NCBI RefSeq assembly: GCF_041154455.1
Contig: NZ_AP028664.1
Location: 361,001 to 425,000 of the forward strand
Direction: 5' to 3'
Source: Variovorax sp. V213
GTDB taxonomy: Bacteria; Pseudomonadota; Gammaproteobacteria; Burkholderiales; Burkholderiaceae_C
Length of the DNA: 64,000 bases
The notes beneath the pieces are model-generated. The model was not told where the DNA came from, did not search any database, and was given only the letters and a program-made list of their open reading frames with translations. The translations under genes were made by a program, and so were the position numbers. Below are positions 34,677 to 43,214 of this stretch, one piece after another (the first letter of the stretch is position 1; each line of letters opens with the position of its first letter).

Positions 34677-35366
34677 TCAACGCGGTTCTTTGACGCTGCG
34701 CAGGCCGATCACGCGGCTCGCCAGCCTGGTGAGCTCGGCCGCCACTTCGTCGGGCGAGAGGCGGCCGCCGGGCCGGTACCAGCTGTAGAGAAAGCCCGGC
34801 AGGCTGCAGGCGGCCAGCGCGGTGATCTTGGTCTCGGTGAAGTCCAGGTCGCCGTCGCGGCGGGCTTCTTCGAGCAGCGGGCAGAGCAGGTCGTAGAAGT
34901 GATGCGCGAGCTTCTTTTGCGCGGCGATGTATTCGGGCCGGTACACCTGCGGCTCACGGTACGGAAAGAAGGCGCAGGGATGGTGCGCGATGGTGGCGCG
35001 GATCAGCCGCTCGATGCCTTCGAGCACCTTCTCGCTCGCGCGGCGCGGATCGCCCGCGGCGAAGTCGAGCGCGGTGAAGCAGTCGACCGCGGGGCGCCAC
35101 GAAAGCGTTTCGAAGATCTCCTGCTTGTCGCGGAAGTAGTAGTACACGAAGGGCTTGGTCACGCCCAGCGCCCGAACGATCTGCGCCATGGTCGTGTTGG
35201 CGTAACCCTGCGCGGCAAAGAGCCGTGCCGCCGCCTGCAGGATGCGTTCGCGTTGCAGGTCGGTGCCCTGCGTGGCAGCCCGCTGTCGGCCGGTGCCCTG
35301 TGGCAGGTGCGCCTGTGCCGAGCCCTTGCCAGAGGGTTTGTGCCGTGTCGCCGAAGTTATACCCAT
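34677..35366 (-). CDS. TetR-family transcriptional regulator
   Basis: The 229-residue product has a basic N-terminal arm, then a TetR helix-turn-helix (RILQAAARLFAAQGYANTTMAQ, then ALGVTKPFVYYYFRDKQEI, about residues 40-85) and a C-terminal ligand domain. It is divergent from the acyl-CoA ligase-carboxylase operon (86-base gap) and is the first of three co-directional genes leading to CYP102. In Bacillus the P450 BM3 gene is likewise preceded by a TetR repressor (Bm3R1). A perfect 12-base palindrome spans its own start codon. The ligand is probably a fatty acid or acyl-CoA (inference). Confidence 0.9.
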   Translation of the reverse strand: MGITSATRHKPSGKGSAQAHLPQGTGRQRAATQGTDLQRERILQAAARLFAAQGYANTTMAQIVRALGVTKPFVYYYFRDKQEIFETLSWRPAVDCFTALDFAAGDPRRASEKVLEGIERLIRATIAHHPCAFFPYREPQVYRPEYIAAQKKLAHHFYDLLCPLLEEARRDGDLDFTETKITALAACSLPGFLYSWYRPGGRLSPDEVAAELTRLASRVIGLRSVKEPR

Positions 35367-35371
35367 GGGTA
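35360..35371. promoter_or_regulatory. Palindrome over the TetR start codon, candidate operator
   Basis: TACCCATGGGTA is a perfect 12-base palindrome whose centre is the ATG of the TetR gene, 82 bases from the ligase start. In a compact divergent region this is a reasonable operator for the encoded TetR protein, blocking its own expression and perhaps the other direction. It may also be chance. Confidence 0.4.
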
Positions 35372-35452
35372 GGATTGTTGGTGCACCATGCACTCGTTGG
35401 CAAGCGCCCGCCCCCCGCGGGCGGCTATCGATAACCCTGAGGAAGTGACGCC

Positions 35453-37066
35453 ATGGAGACATTGCCCGACCGCCCGCAACAACCCCTGCACGAATACCTG
35501 CGTGCGCATGCGCGAGAGCGCGGCGACCGCGCCGCCTGCATCTGGTACGGGCAAGCGATGACATGGGCGCAGCTCGACCGCGCCAGCGATGCGTTCGCAG
35601 CCAGGCTGCAGGCTATCGGCGTGAAGAAGGGCGAGCCGGTGGTGCTGTTCCTCAACAACTGTCCGCAGTATCTGGTCGCGCATTTCGGCATCCAGAAGAT
35701 CGGCGCCATCGTCTGCCCGAGCAGTCCGCTCAACAAGGAGCATGAGCTGGGCTACCAGGTCAAAGACCTCGGGGCGCGCGCGATCGTTGCCGCCGCACCG
35801 CTGCTGCCGGTGGTGCGCAAGGTGCAGCCGGAGAGCGCACTCGCGCACGTGTTCGTGGTGCACTACGCCGACCTGCTGCCCGAGCAGCCCACGCTCGATT
35901 TGCCAGCCGAACTGCTGGCCGAGCGCGATGCCACGCGCAGCGTGCCCGCGGACTGCGAAGATTTCCTGGCCGTGATGCGAAGCGGCGCCGTGCCGCAGCC
36001 CGTGGCCATCGATCTCGACGACGTGGCGCTCATGACCTACACCTCGGGCACCACGGGGCTCCCGAAGGGCGCCATGCTGAGCTATGGCAACGCACTCTTC
36101 AAGACGCGCGCGGCGTCCGACTGCAACGGCGTGGCAAGCAGCGACGTGCTGCTGTCGATTCCACCGCTCTATCACATCGCCGGCATGCTGATGGGCGTGA
36201 ACGTGCCGGTGCTCAGCGGCGCGGCGTCGGTGCTGCTGCAACGCTTCGATCCGCGCGCCGTGCTGCAGGCCATTGCGCAGTACAAGGTGAACTGGTGGTA
36301 CAGCATCGCGCCGATGAACGTGGCCTGCATGCAGGTGCCGGACATCGCGAGCTTCGATCTCTCCAGCCTCCGGCGCAATCCGGTCACGAGCTTCGGCATT
36401 ACCTTTACCGAATCGCTGGCCGCGCAGTGGCGCTCGCATGCGCCCAACTGCGTATCGTTCGAAGCCGCCTACGGGCTCAGCGAAACCCACACCTGCGACA
36501 CCTACACGCCGTACCATGCGCCGCGCTGGGGCACGCAGGGCATTGCGGTGCCGGGCGTGACCATCCGCATCGTCGACACCGAGACGCAGGCCGATGTGCC
36601 CACCGGCGAGGTCGGCGAGATCGTGCTGTCCAGCCCGGGCTGCTTCAAGGGCTACTGGAACAAGCCCGAAGCGACGGCGGCCACGCTGCGCAATGGCTGG
36701 GTGCATACCGGCGACATGGGCAAGCTCGATGTGGACGGCTACCTCACTTTCATCGGCCGCTTCAAGGAGATGATCAAGGTTTCGGGCTACAGCGTGTTCC
36801 CGGAACAGGTCGAGACCATCCTCATCAAGCATCCCGCCGTGGCGCAGGCGGCAGTGATCGCGCAGCCCGACGCCGAGAAGGGCGAGGTGGTCAAGGCCTT
36901 CATCGTGCGCAAGCCCGGCGCCGCGCTCGAGGCCGAGGCGCTCATTGCCTGGTCGCGCGACAACATGGCGAGCTACAAGGCGCCGCGCGCCGTGAGCTTC
37001 ATCGATGCGTTGCCGACCACCGGCGCCGGCAAGGTGCTGCGCCGGCTGCTGAAAGACAAGACCTGA
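35453..37066 (+). CDS. Acyl-CoA synthetase (AMP-forming fatty acid-CoA ligase family)
   Basis: The 537-residue product activates a carboxylic acid to its CoA thioester through an acyl-adenylate. It contains the P-loop-like TYTSGTTGLPKGAML (from about residue 195), the adenine-binding EAAYGLSETHTC, and GWVHTGDMGKLDVDGYLTFIGRFKEMIKVSGY with the hinge and A8 region. The C-terminal catalytic Lys lies in TGAGKVLRRLLKD. It is the first gene of a two-gene operon; the carboxylase start is 11 bases downstream. Length and motifs suit medium- to long-chain or related acids; the exact substrate is not readable. Confidence 0.94.
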   Translation: METLPDRPQQPLHEYLRAHARERGDRAACIWYGQAMTWAQLDRASDAFAARLQAIGVKKGEPVVLFLNNCPQYLVAHFGIQKIGAIVCPSSPLNKEHELGYQVKDLGARAIVAAAPLLPVVRKVQPESALAHVFVVHYADLLPEQPTLDLPAELLAERDATRSVPADCEDFLAVMRSGAVPQPVAIDLDDVALMTYTSGTTGLPKGAMLSYGNALFKTRAASDCNGVASSDVLLSIPPLYHIAGMLMGVNVPVLSGAASVLLQRFDPRAVLQAIAQYKVNWWYSIAPMNVACMQVPDIASFDLSSLRRNPVTSFGITFTESLAAQWRSHAPNCVSFEAAYGLSETHTCDTYTPYHAPRWGTQGIAVPGVTIRIVDTETQADVPTGEVGEIVLSSPGCFKGYWNKPEATAATLRNGWVHTGDMGKLDVDGYLTFIGRFKEMIKVSGYSVFPEQVETILIKHPAVAQAAVIAQPDAEKGEVVKAFIVRKPGAALEAEALIAWSRDNMASYKAPRAVSFIDALPTTGAGKVLRRLLKDKT

Positions 37067-37077
37067 AAGGCGCTCTC

Positions 37078-40000
37078 TTGTTCTCCAAGATCCTGATTGC
37101 CAACCGCGGCGAGATTGCCGTGCGGCTGGTGCGCGCGCTGCGCGACCTGGGCATTGCCAGCGTGGCGGTGCACGCGCGCGACGACGCCTCCGCGCTGCAT
37201 CTGCAGCTGGCCGATGCCGTGGTGGCGCTCGATGCAGCAGGTCCGTCGGCCTATCTCGATATTGCGGCCCTGATCGAAGTTGCGCGCGCGCAGGGCTGCG
37301 ACGCGGTGCATCCCGGCTACGGCTTCCTGAGCGAGCGTGCCGACTTCGCAAAGGCGTGCGCCGAGGCCGGGCTGGTCTTCATCGGCCCGACCCCCGATCA
37401 GTTGGCGCTGTTCGGCGACAAGGCACGCGCGCGCGCACTCGCCACGCAATGCGACGTACCGGTGATGCCGGGCAGCGCCGGCGCGGCGACGCTTGCGCAG
37501 GCGCAGGCTTTTTTTGCCGAGCAGCATGCGCAGGGTGCGGGCGTGATGATCAAGGCGATTGGCGGCGGCGGCGGGCGCGGCATGCGCGCGGTGCTTCATG
37601 CGGACGAGTTGCCTGAAGCGCATGCGCGCTGCATGTCGGAAGCCAAGGCGGCCTTCGGTGTCGAAGGCGTGTACGTCGAGCGCCTGATGCGCAATGCCCG
37701 CCATATCGAGGTGCAGGTGCTGGGTGATGGGCAGGCCGTGGCCAGCCTCGGCGAGCGCGAGTGCACCTTGCAACGGCGCTTCCAGAAACTGGTGGAAATT
37801 GCGCCCAGCCCTTCGCTGCCCGATGCGCTGCGCGCGCAGGTCACGCAGGCTGCGCTGCGCATGGCCAGAGCCGTGGGCTATCGCAGCCTGGGCACTTTCG
37901 AATTCCTGGTCGATGCCGAGTCGCCCACGCTTCCCTTCGTCTTCATCGAGGCCAACCCGCGGCTGCAGGTCGAACACACGGTGACCGAAGCCGTGACCGG
38001 CCTCGACCTGGTGCAGCTGCAGATCGCGGTGGCCGCCGGCCAGCCGCTGAGTGCACTCGGGGTGGACGCGGACCGGACGGCACCGCAACGCGGCTTCGCG
38101 GTGCAATGGCGCATCAATGCGGAGACGCTCGACGCAGAGGGCAATGCGCGGCCTTCGGGTGGCGCGTTGGCGCGTTTCGATCTGCCGGCGGGGCTGGGCG
38201 TGCGCGTCGACACGCACGGCCAGGCGGGGCTTGCGCCTTCGCCGCACTACGACACCTTGCTCGCCAAGCTGATCGTGCATTCGCCATCGCCGCAGTTCGC
38301 CGATGCACTGCGCCGCTCGCTGCGTGCGCTGGACGAATGCCACATCGACGGCATTGCCACCAATCTTGCGTTGCTCCGTGCCATCGCGGCGCGGACCGAG
38401 TTCGCGAGCCAGGCGGTGCACACGCGGTTCGTGGAGGCGCATTTGGGCGACCTGCTGGCCTCGGCGGCCGCATTGGAAAAGAAGCGGCCGAAGAAGATCG
38501 CACCCGTTCCCGATGCCGCAAGCGCACAGCACGGCGATGTTTCCGAGGACACCGACGACCTGACCGTCAAGGCGCCCATGCCCGCAAGGCTGGTGCAGTT
38601 CGAAGTGTCGGTGGGCGATGTGTTGCCGGCCGGTGCGCAGCTCGGTGTGCTCGAGGCGATGAAGATGGAGCACCTGCTGCATGCGCCCACTGCCGGCAGG
38701 GTGGTTGCGTTGCTGGCCGAGCCGGGCGATTACCTTGTCGAGGGCCAGTCGCTGGTGCGGCTGGAGCCCGTCGATGCGCAGGCGGTTGAAGCCGAGGCGC
38801 GCGCCGAGCACGACCTCGACGCCTTCCGTCCCGATCTGCAGAAGGTGATCGACCGCCATGCCTACACGCTCGATGCCAACCGCGGCCAGGCCGTGGCCAA
38901 GCGGCACGCGCAGGGCGGACGCACCGCGCGCGAGAACATCGCCGACCTGTGCGACACCGCGTCGGACCCCGGCAACTTCATCGAGTACGGCGCGCTTGCC
39001 GTCGCCGCGCAGACGCGGCGACGCACGCTCGAAGACCTGATCGCCAACACGCCAGCCGATGGCATGGTGACAGGCCTGGGAAGCATCAACGCGAAGCAGT
39101 TCGGCCCCGAGGTGTCGCGCTGCGCCGTGCTGGCCTACGACTACACGGTGCTGGCCGGCACGCAGGGCATGCGCAACCACCACAAGACCGACCGGCTGCT
39201 GGCGGTGGCGCACCAGCTCAAGCTGCCGGTGGTGCTGTTCGCCGAGGGCGGCGGCGGGCGGCCGGGCGATACCGACATGCCCATCGTCGCGGGCCTCAAC
39301 AACCACACCTTCAGCCAGTTCGCGGCGCTGTCGGGCAAGGTGCCGGTGGTGGGCATCGTGCATGGCCGCTGCTTCGCGGGCAACGCGGCGCTGCTGGGCT
39401 GCGCCGACGTGATCATCGCCACCAGGGCAAGCAACATCGGCATGAGCGGCCCCGCGATGATCGAGGGCGGCGGGCTCGGCACCTTCGCGCCGGAGCAGAT
39501 CGGGCCGAGCAGCGTGCAGTCGCGCAATGGCGTGATCGACATCCTCGTGGAAGACGAAGCCGCCGCCGTTGCCGCCGCCAAGCAGTACCTTTCGTATTTC
39601 CAGGGGGTGACGACCGGCTGGCAATGCGCCGACCCGCGCATGCTGCGCCACGTGGTGCCCGAGAACCGGCTGCGCGTGTACGACGTGCGCGCCGCGATGC
39701 GCGGCGTGGCCGACACCGGCTCGCTGCTCGAACTGCGTGCCGGCTTCGGAGCGGGCATCGTCACGGCGCTCGCGCGCATCGAGGGCAAGCCGGTGGGACT
39801 GATGGCGAACAACCCGCATCACCTCGGCGGTGCCATCGACGTGGAGGCAGCCGACAAGTCCGCGCGCTTCATGCAGCTGTGCAACGCGCACGGGTTGCCG
39901 ATCGTCTCGCTGTGCGACACGCCGGGTTTCATGGTGGGCCCGGAGATCGAGGCAGAGGCCCAGGTTCGCCACGTGTGCCGCATGTTCATGGTGGCGTCTC

Positions 40001-40383
40001 ATCTGCGCGTGCCCTTCTTCGCCGTGGTGCTGCGCAAGGGCTATGGCCTGGGCGCGCAGGCCATGACGGCCGGCGGCTTCGACGCGCCGGTGTTCACGGT
40101 GGCCTGGCCCACGGGCGAGTTCGGCGCCATGGGGCTCGAAGGCGCGGTGCGCCTGGGCTACCGCAAGGAGCTGGCCGCGGTGCCCGAAGGTGCCGAGCGC
40201 GATGCGTTGTTCAAGAAGCTGGTGGCACAGCAGTACGCCAACGGCGAGGCCATCCACATGGCGCAAACGCTGGAGATCGACGCGGTGATCGATCCTGCCG
40301 AAACGCGCACCTGGCTGGTGCGCGGACTCGCATCCGCAGCGCGTCCAATGGAGGCGCCCTTGCCCTATGTAGACACTTGGTAA
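37078..40383 (+). CDS. Single-chain biotin-dependent acyl-CoA carboxylase (BC-BCCP-CT, LCC-like)
   Basis: The 1101-residue product puts all carboxylase parts on one chain. Biotin carboxylase is at about 1-450 (FSKILIANRGEIAVR, ATP-grasp IKAIGGGGGRGMR from residue 159). A linking domain follows, then biotin carrier with biotinyl Lys529 in VLEAMKMEHLL, then carboxyltransferase at about 590-1090 (ENIADLCD, GIVHGRCFAGNAALLGCAD, GGAIDVEAADKSARFM). Size and order match the single-chain long-chain acyl-CoA carboxylases described from Mycobacterium avium and Rhodopseudomonas palustris. The start is TTG at 37078, with AAGG 7 bases upstream, just after the ligase stop; the frame is open far upstream, but that is antisense-like. 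It would carboxylate the ligase product at the alpha carbon. Confidence 0.94.
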   Translation: MFSKILIANRGEIAVRLVRALRDLGIASVAVHARDDASALHLQLADAVVALDAAGPSAYLDIAALIEVARAQGCDAVHPGYGFLSERADFAKACAEAGLVFIGPTPDQLALFGDKARARALATQCDVPVMPGSAGAATLAQAQAFFAEQHAQGAGVMIKAIGGGGGRGMRAVLHADELPEAHARCMSEAKAAFGVEGVYVERLMRNARHIEVQVLGDGQAVASLGERECTLQRRFQKLVEIAPSPSLPDALRAQVTQAALRMARAVGYRSLGTFEFLVDAESPTLPFVFIEANPRLQVEHTVTEAVTGLDLVQLQIAVAAGQPLSALGVDADRTAPQRGFAVQWRINAETLDAEGNARPSGGALARFDLPAGLGVRVDTHGQAGLAPSPHYDTLLAKLIVHSPSPQFADALRRSLRALDECHIDGIATNLALLRAIAARTEFASQAVHTRFVEAHLGDLLASAAALEKKRPKKIAPVPDAASAQHGDVSEDTDDLTVKAPMPARLVQFEVSVGDVLPAGAQLGVLEAMKMEHLLHAPTAGRVVALLAEPGDYLVEGQSLVRLEPVDAQAVEAEARAEHDLDAFRPDLQKVIDRHAYTLDANRGQAVAKRHAQGGRTARENIADLCDTASDPGNFIEYGALAVAAQTRRRTLEDLIANTPADGMVTGLGSINAKQFGPEVSRCAVLAYDYTVLAGTQGMRNHHKTDRLLAVAHQLKLPVVLFAEGGGGRPGDTDMPIVAGLNNHTFSQFAALSGKVPVVGIVHGRCFAGNAALLGCADVIIATRASNIGMSGPAMIEGGGLGTFAPEQIGPSSVQSRNGVIDILVEDEAAAVAAAKQYLSYFQGVTTGWQCADPRMLRHVVPENRLRVYDVRAAMRGVADTGSLLELRAGFGAGIVTALARIEGKPVGLMANNPHHLGGAIDVEAADKSARFMQLCNAHGLPIVSLCDTPGFMVGPEIEAEAQVRHVCRMFMVASHLRVPFFAVVLRKGYGLGAQAMTAGGFDAPVFTVAWPTGEFGAMGLEGAVRLGYRKELAAVPEGAERDALFKKLVAQQYANGEAIHMAQTLEIDAVIDPAETRTWLVRGLASAARPMEAPLPYVDTW

Positions 40384-40446
40384 CTATGCATTAGACCTCG
40401 TCACATGCGAGGGCAAGGGGGCTCCGTACACTGAGTCGCTTTGCGC

Positions 40447-41775
40447 ATGAAACTGGGTTCGCATTGGCTTTCGGTTCTTCGCCAAGGGGTGCTGCGGCAC
40501 GCAGTGGCCGCGGTCGGATTCTTGCTGCTGGCTGCTGCGGTGGCCGTGCAAGCGGTCCAGCCGACGGCGCGTCCGCGCCAGCCCGCCGAGGCGCAGTGGG
40601 TGGCCGGCTGGGCTGCCGCCCCGATGGACTTCCGAGAGTTGAGTGCAAATCCGCTCTTTACGGCAGCGGCTCCCCGGCCGGGCGGTGACGCCTTCCGCGG
40701 GCAGACGGTGCGGCAGCGGTTCGAGCCCGCGCTCGGTGGCGAGCGTGTTCGCGTCCGTTTCTCCAATCGATTCGGCAAGACACCCTTGCGCGTTGCCGCG
40801 GCGAGCGTGGCGCGCAGCACCGGCGGTGGCGCGATCTCGCCATCCACGCTGCGAGTGCTGCGCTTCGGCGGGCGCGGCAGCGTGGTCGTCGCACCGGGCG
40901 CGGAAGTCTTCAGCGATGGCGTCGATCTGAAAATCGAGGCTGGACAGGCGGTGGTTGCGAGCGCCTTTTTCGATCGCGCCGTGCCTTTTGCGACCGTTCA
41001 CCTGCAGGCGCCCGACGCGAGCTGGGTGGCCGGCGGCAACGCCATTGCCGCGGCCACGCTGCCGGATGCCGCGCCCTTGGCGCTGAATCACATCGTGACG
41101 GGCCTCGACGTGATGACCTCGCAGCCCACGCGCGCGGTGGTCGCGTTTGGCGACTCGATCACCGCGGGCGGCGGCGAGGCGGGCGACGGGTCGTACCCCG
41201 ACCTGCTTGCAACGCGGCTGCGCAACAGCTCCGCGACGGCGCAGCCAGTGTCGGTGCTCAACGCGGGCATTGGCGGCAACCGGCTGCTGGTCGACGGGAT
41301 CGGCCCCAACGGCCTTTCGCGCTTTGCGCGCGATGCGCTGGGGCAGGCGGGCGTGACGCACGTGATCGTGCTGCTCGGCACCAACGATATCGGCCGCAGC
41401 GTGTTCGTCGGGCTGCCGGGGCGGCCGACGCCCGAGCACGAGGTGGCGACCGCGCAGCGCATCACCGATGGCCTGCAGCAGTTGGTCAAGCAGGCCCGCG
41501 CCAAGGGCGTGAAGATTCTGATCGGCACCGTGCCGCCGTTCAAGAACACACCCTATTGGTCGGAAACGTCCGAAGCCATGCGCGGCGAGGTCAACCGATG
41601 GATCCGCAGCCGCCAGGACGTGGACGGCGTGATCGATTTCGATGCCATTCTGCGCAACCCCGCCGATCCGATGACGCTGAATCCCCTCTACGACAACGGC
41701 GACCACCTGCACCCCAACAAGGCGGGCCATGCCGCCATGGCAGCGGCCGTCGATCTTCGCGAACTGCAGGAGTGA
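40447..41775 (+). CDS. Secreted SGNH/GDSL hydrolase
   Basis: The 442-residue product has an N-terminal hydrophobic signal (HAVAAVGFLLLAAAVAVQAVQ), a beta-rich N-terminal domain, and an SGNH hydrolase domain from about residue 230: block I VAFGDSITAGGG with the nucleophile Ser, block II NAGIGGNRLL, block III VLLGTNDIG, and block V DHLHPNKAGHAAMA with the Asp-His pair. These enzymes cleave esters of lipids or polysaccharides. The start is ATG 40447 or TTG 40441. It stands alone between the carboxylase and a small secreted protein. The substrate is unknown. Confidence 0.9.
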   Translation: MKLGSHWLSVLRQGVLRHAVAAVGFLLLAAAVAVQAVQPTARPRQPAEAQWVAGWAAAPMDFRELSANPLFTAAAPRPGGDAFRGQTVRQRFEPALGGERVRVRFSNRFGKTPLRVAAASVARSTGGGAISPSTLRVLRFGGRGSVVVAPGAEVFSDGVDLKIEAGQAVVASAFFDRAVPFATVHLQAPDASWVAGGNAIAAATLPDAAPLALNHIVTGLDVMTSQPTRAVVAFGDSITAGGGEAGDGSYPDLLATRLRNSSATAQPVSVLNAGIGGNRLLVDGIGPNGLSRFARDALGQAGVTHVIVLLGTNDIGRSVFVGLPGRPTPEHEVATAQRITDGLQQLVKQARAKGVKILIGTVPPFKNTPYWSETSEAMRGEVNRWIRSRQDVDGVIDFDAILRNPADPMTLNPLYDNGDHLHPNKAGHAAMAAAVDLRELQE

Positions 41776-41778
41776 GCG

Positions 41779-41794
41779 CCAACAAAGGTGTTGG
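41779..41794 (+). other. Hairpin after the SGNH hydrolase gene
   Basis: CCAACA-AAGG-TGTTGG forms a small stem-loop 3 bases after the stop codon. There is no T tract, so it is at most a weak or Rho-assisted terminator. Confidence 0.35.
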
Positions 41795-41894
41795 TCCTGC
41801 GAAACACCTCTACACAAAGTCCCGCTGAGTGCTTACAGGCGCTTCACATGGCCGCGTCAGCATGAAGGCTCCAACCACTCATGAGGGGACACCC

Positions 41895-42272
41895 ATGAAA
41901 AAACTCGCAATCACCCTTTCCATTGCCGCAGTGTCGATGCTTTCGGTGGGGGGCGCACTCACGGTGCCGACCACCGCCCACGCGCAGCGTTCAGTGATCG
42001 TCGAGGTCCCGCCGCCGCCGCCGCGCTCCGAGCGCATGCCGCCTCCGCGCCGCGGCTATGTGTGGGCTCCGGGGCACTACGAGTGGCGTGGTGGACGCCA
42101 TGTGTGGGTCAGGGGCATGTATGTGCGCGCCCGTCCGGGCTATGCCTACCGTGCGCCCGAATGGCGCGAACGCGATGGCCGCTGGGAATACCGCCGCGGC
42201 GAATGGGACCGTGACCACGATGGCGTGCCGAACCGCTACGACCGCCGTCCGGACAACCCCAACCGCAACTGA
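41895..42272 (+). CDS. Secreted YXWGXW-type repeat protein
   Basis: The 125-residue product has a clear signal peptide (LAITLSIAAVSMLSVGGALT...AHA-Q), then a Pro-rich linker and aromatic repeats. These read GYVWAPGHYEWRGGRHVWV, GYAYRAPEWRERDGRWEY and RRGEW, which match the BcpO-related WXXGXW/YXWGXW family found in many proteobacterial envelopes. The C terminus (DRDHDGVPNRYDRRPDN) has an EF-hand-like Asp-rich loop. Exact function is unknown. It is probably a stand-alone gene with its promoter in the preceding 119 bases. Confidence 0.85.
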   Translation: MKKLAITLSIAAVSMLSVGGALTVPTTAHAQRSVIVEVPPPPPRSERMPPPRRGYVWAPGHYEWRGGRHVWVRGMYVRARPGYAYRAPEWRERDGRWEYRRGEWDRDHDGVPNRYDRRPDNPNRN

Positions 42273-42290
42273 CCGCCCGAGGGCGCCGCG

Positions 42291-43148
42291 CTATCGGAAC
42301 ACGACCGTGCGGTGCCCGTTCAGCAGCACGCGGTGCTCGCTGTGCCACTTCACGGCGCGTGCGAGCACCTGGCTCTCGGTGTCGCGGCCGCGGGCCGTGA
42401 GGTCTTCGACGGTGTCGGTGTGGTCGGCGCGCGCCACGTCCTGCTCGATGATCGGGCCTTCGTCGAGGTCGGCCGTCACATAGTGGGCGGTGGCGCCGAT
42501 CAGCTTCACGCCGCGGTCATGGGCCTGGTAGTAGGGCTTGGCGCCCTTGAAGCTGGGCAGGAACGAGTGGTGGATGTTGATCGCCCGTCCGGCCAGGCTC
42601 TTGCACAGGTCGTTGCTCAGGATCTGCATGTAGCGCGCGAGCACCACGAGCTCGGCGCCCTCGGCCTCGACGATCTCCAGCTGCCTGGCCTCGGCCTGCG
42701 CCTTGGTGGCCGCCGTCACGGGAATGTGGTGGAACGGCACGTTGTAGCTGGCCGCCAGCTGATAGAAGTCGCGGTGGTTCGAGATGATGGCGCGCACGTC
42801 GATGGCGAGCAGGCCGCTCTTCCAGCGGAAGAGCAGGTCGTTGAGGCAGTGGCCTTCCTTGCTGACCAGGATCACGGTCTTCATAGGCTCGGCCGCGGCG
42901 TGCAGTTGCAGGCTCATGCCGAAGCCGGCGCCAAAGGTGGCGAGCTGCTCGCGCAGCGCCGCCTCGGTGTGGTCGCTGCAGGCGAAGCGCACGCGCATGA
43001 AGAACAGGCCCGTGTCGTGGTCGTTGTACTGGGCGGCTTCCTCGATGTTGCCGCCGCGTTCGAGCAGAAAACCCGAAACGGCATGCACGATACCCGTCCG
43101 GTCGGGACAGGAGAGGGTCAGGATGTAGGCGGGCGTAGTTGTCGTCAT
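42291..43148 (-). CDS. purU: Formyltetrahydrofolate deformylase
   Basis: PurU hydrolyses 10-formyl-tetrahydrofolate to formate and tetrahydrofolate, balancing one-carbon pools. The 285-residue product has an N-terminal ACT domain (YILTLSCPDRTGIVHAVSGF) and a C-terminal formyltransferase-like domain with NHRDFYQLAASYNVPFHHIP, NIHHSFLPSFKGAKPY and GATAHYVTADLDEGPIIEQ; the His and Asp of the last two motifs are catalytic. The ATG at 43148 is used; one 9 bases further upstream is possible. It is divergent from a class III transaminase gene with 66 bases between. Confidence 0.95.
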   Translation of the reverse strand: MTTTTPAYILTLSCPDRTGIVHAVSGFLLERGGNIEEAAQYNDHDTGLFFMRVRFACSDHTEAALREQLATFGAGFGMSLQLHAAAEPMKTVILVSKEGHCLNDLLFRWKSGLLAIDVRAIISNHRDFYQLAASYNVPFHHIPVTAATKAQAEARQLEIVEAEGAELVVLARYMQILSNDLCKSLAGRAINIHHSFLPSFKGAKPYYQAHDRGVKLIGATAHYVTADLDEGPIIEQDVARADHTDTVEDLTARGRDTESQVLARAVKWHSEHRVLLNGHRTVVFR

Positions 43149-43214
43149 CAGGGGCATGATTGTCGCAGGGGTGCCAGAATGCCGTTTTTTGGTGCGCGTT
43201 AAGCAGGAGCAATC

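Noticed and set aside
36295..37077. Long in-frame extension upstream of the carboxylase.
   Set aside because: It overlaps the ligase gene in another frame and translates to low-complexity Arg/His-rich sequence. The conserved biotin carboxylase N terminus begins at the TTG at 37078.
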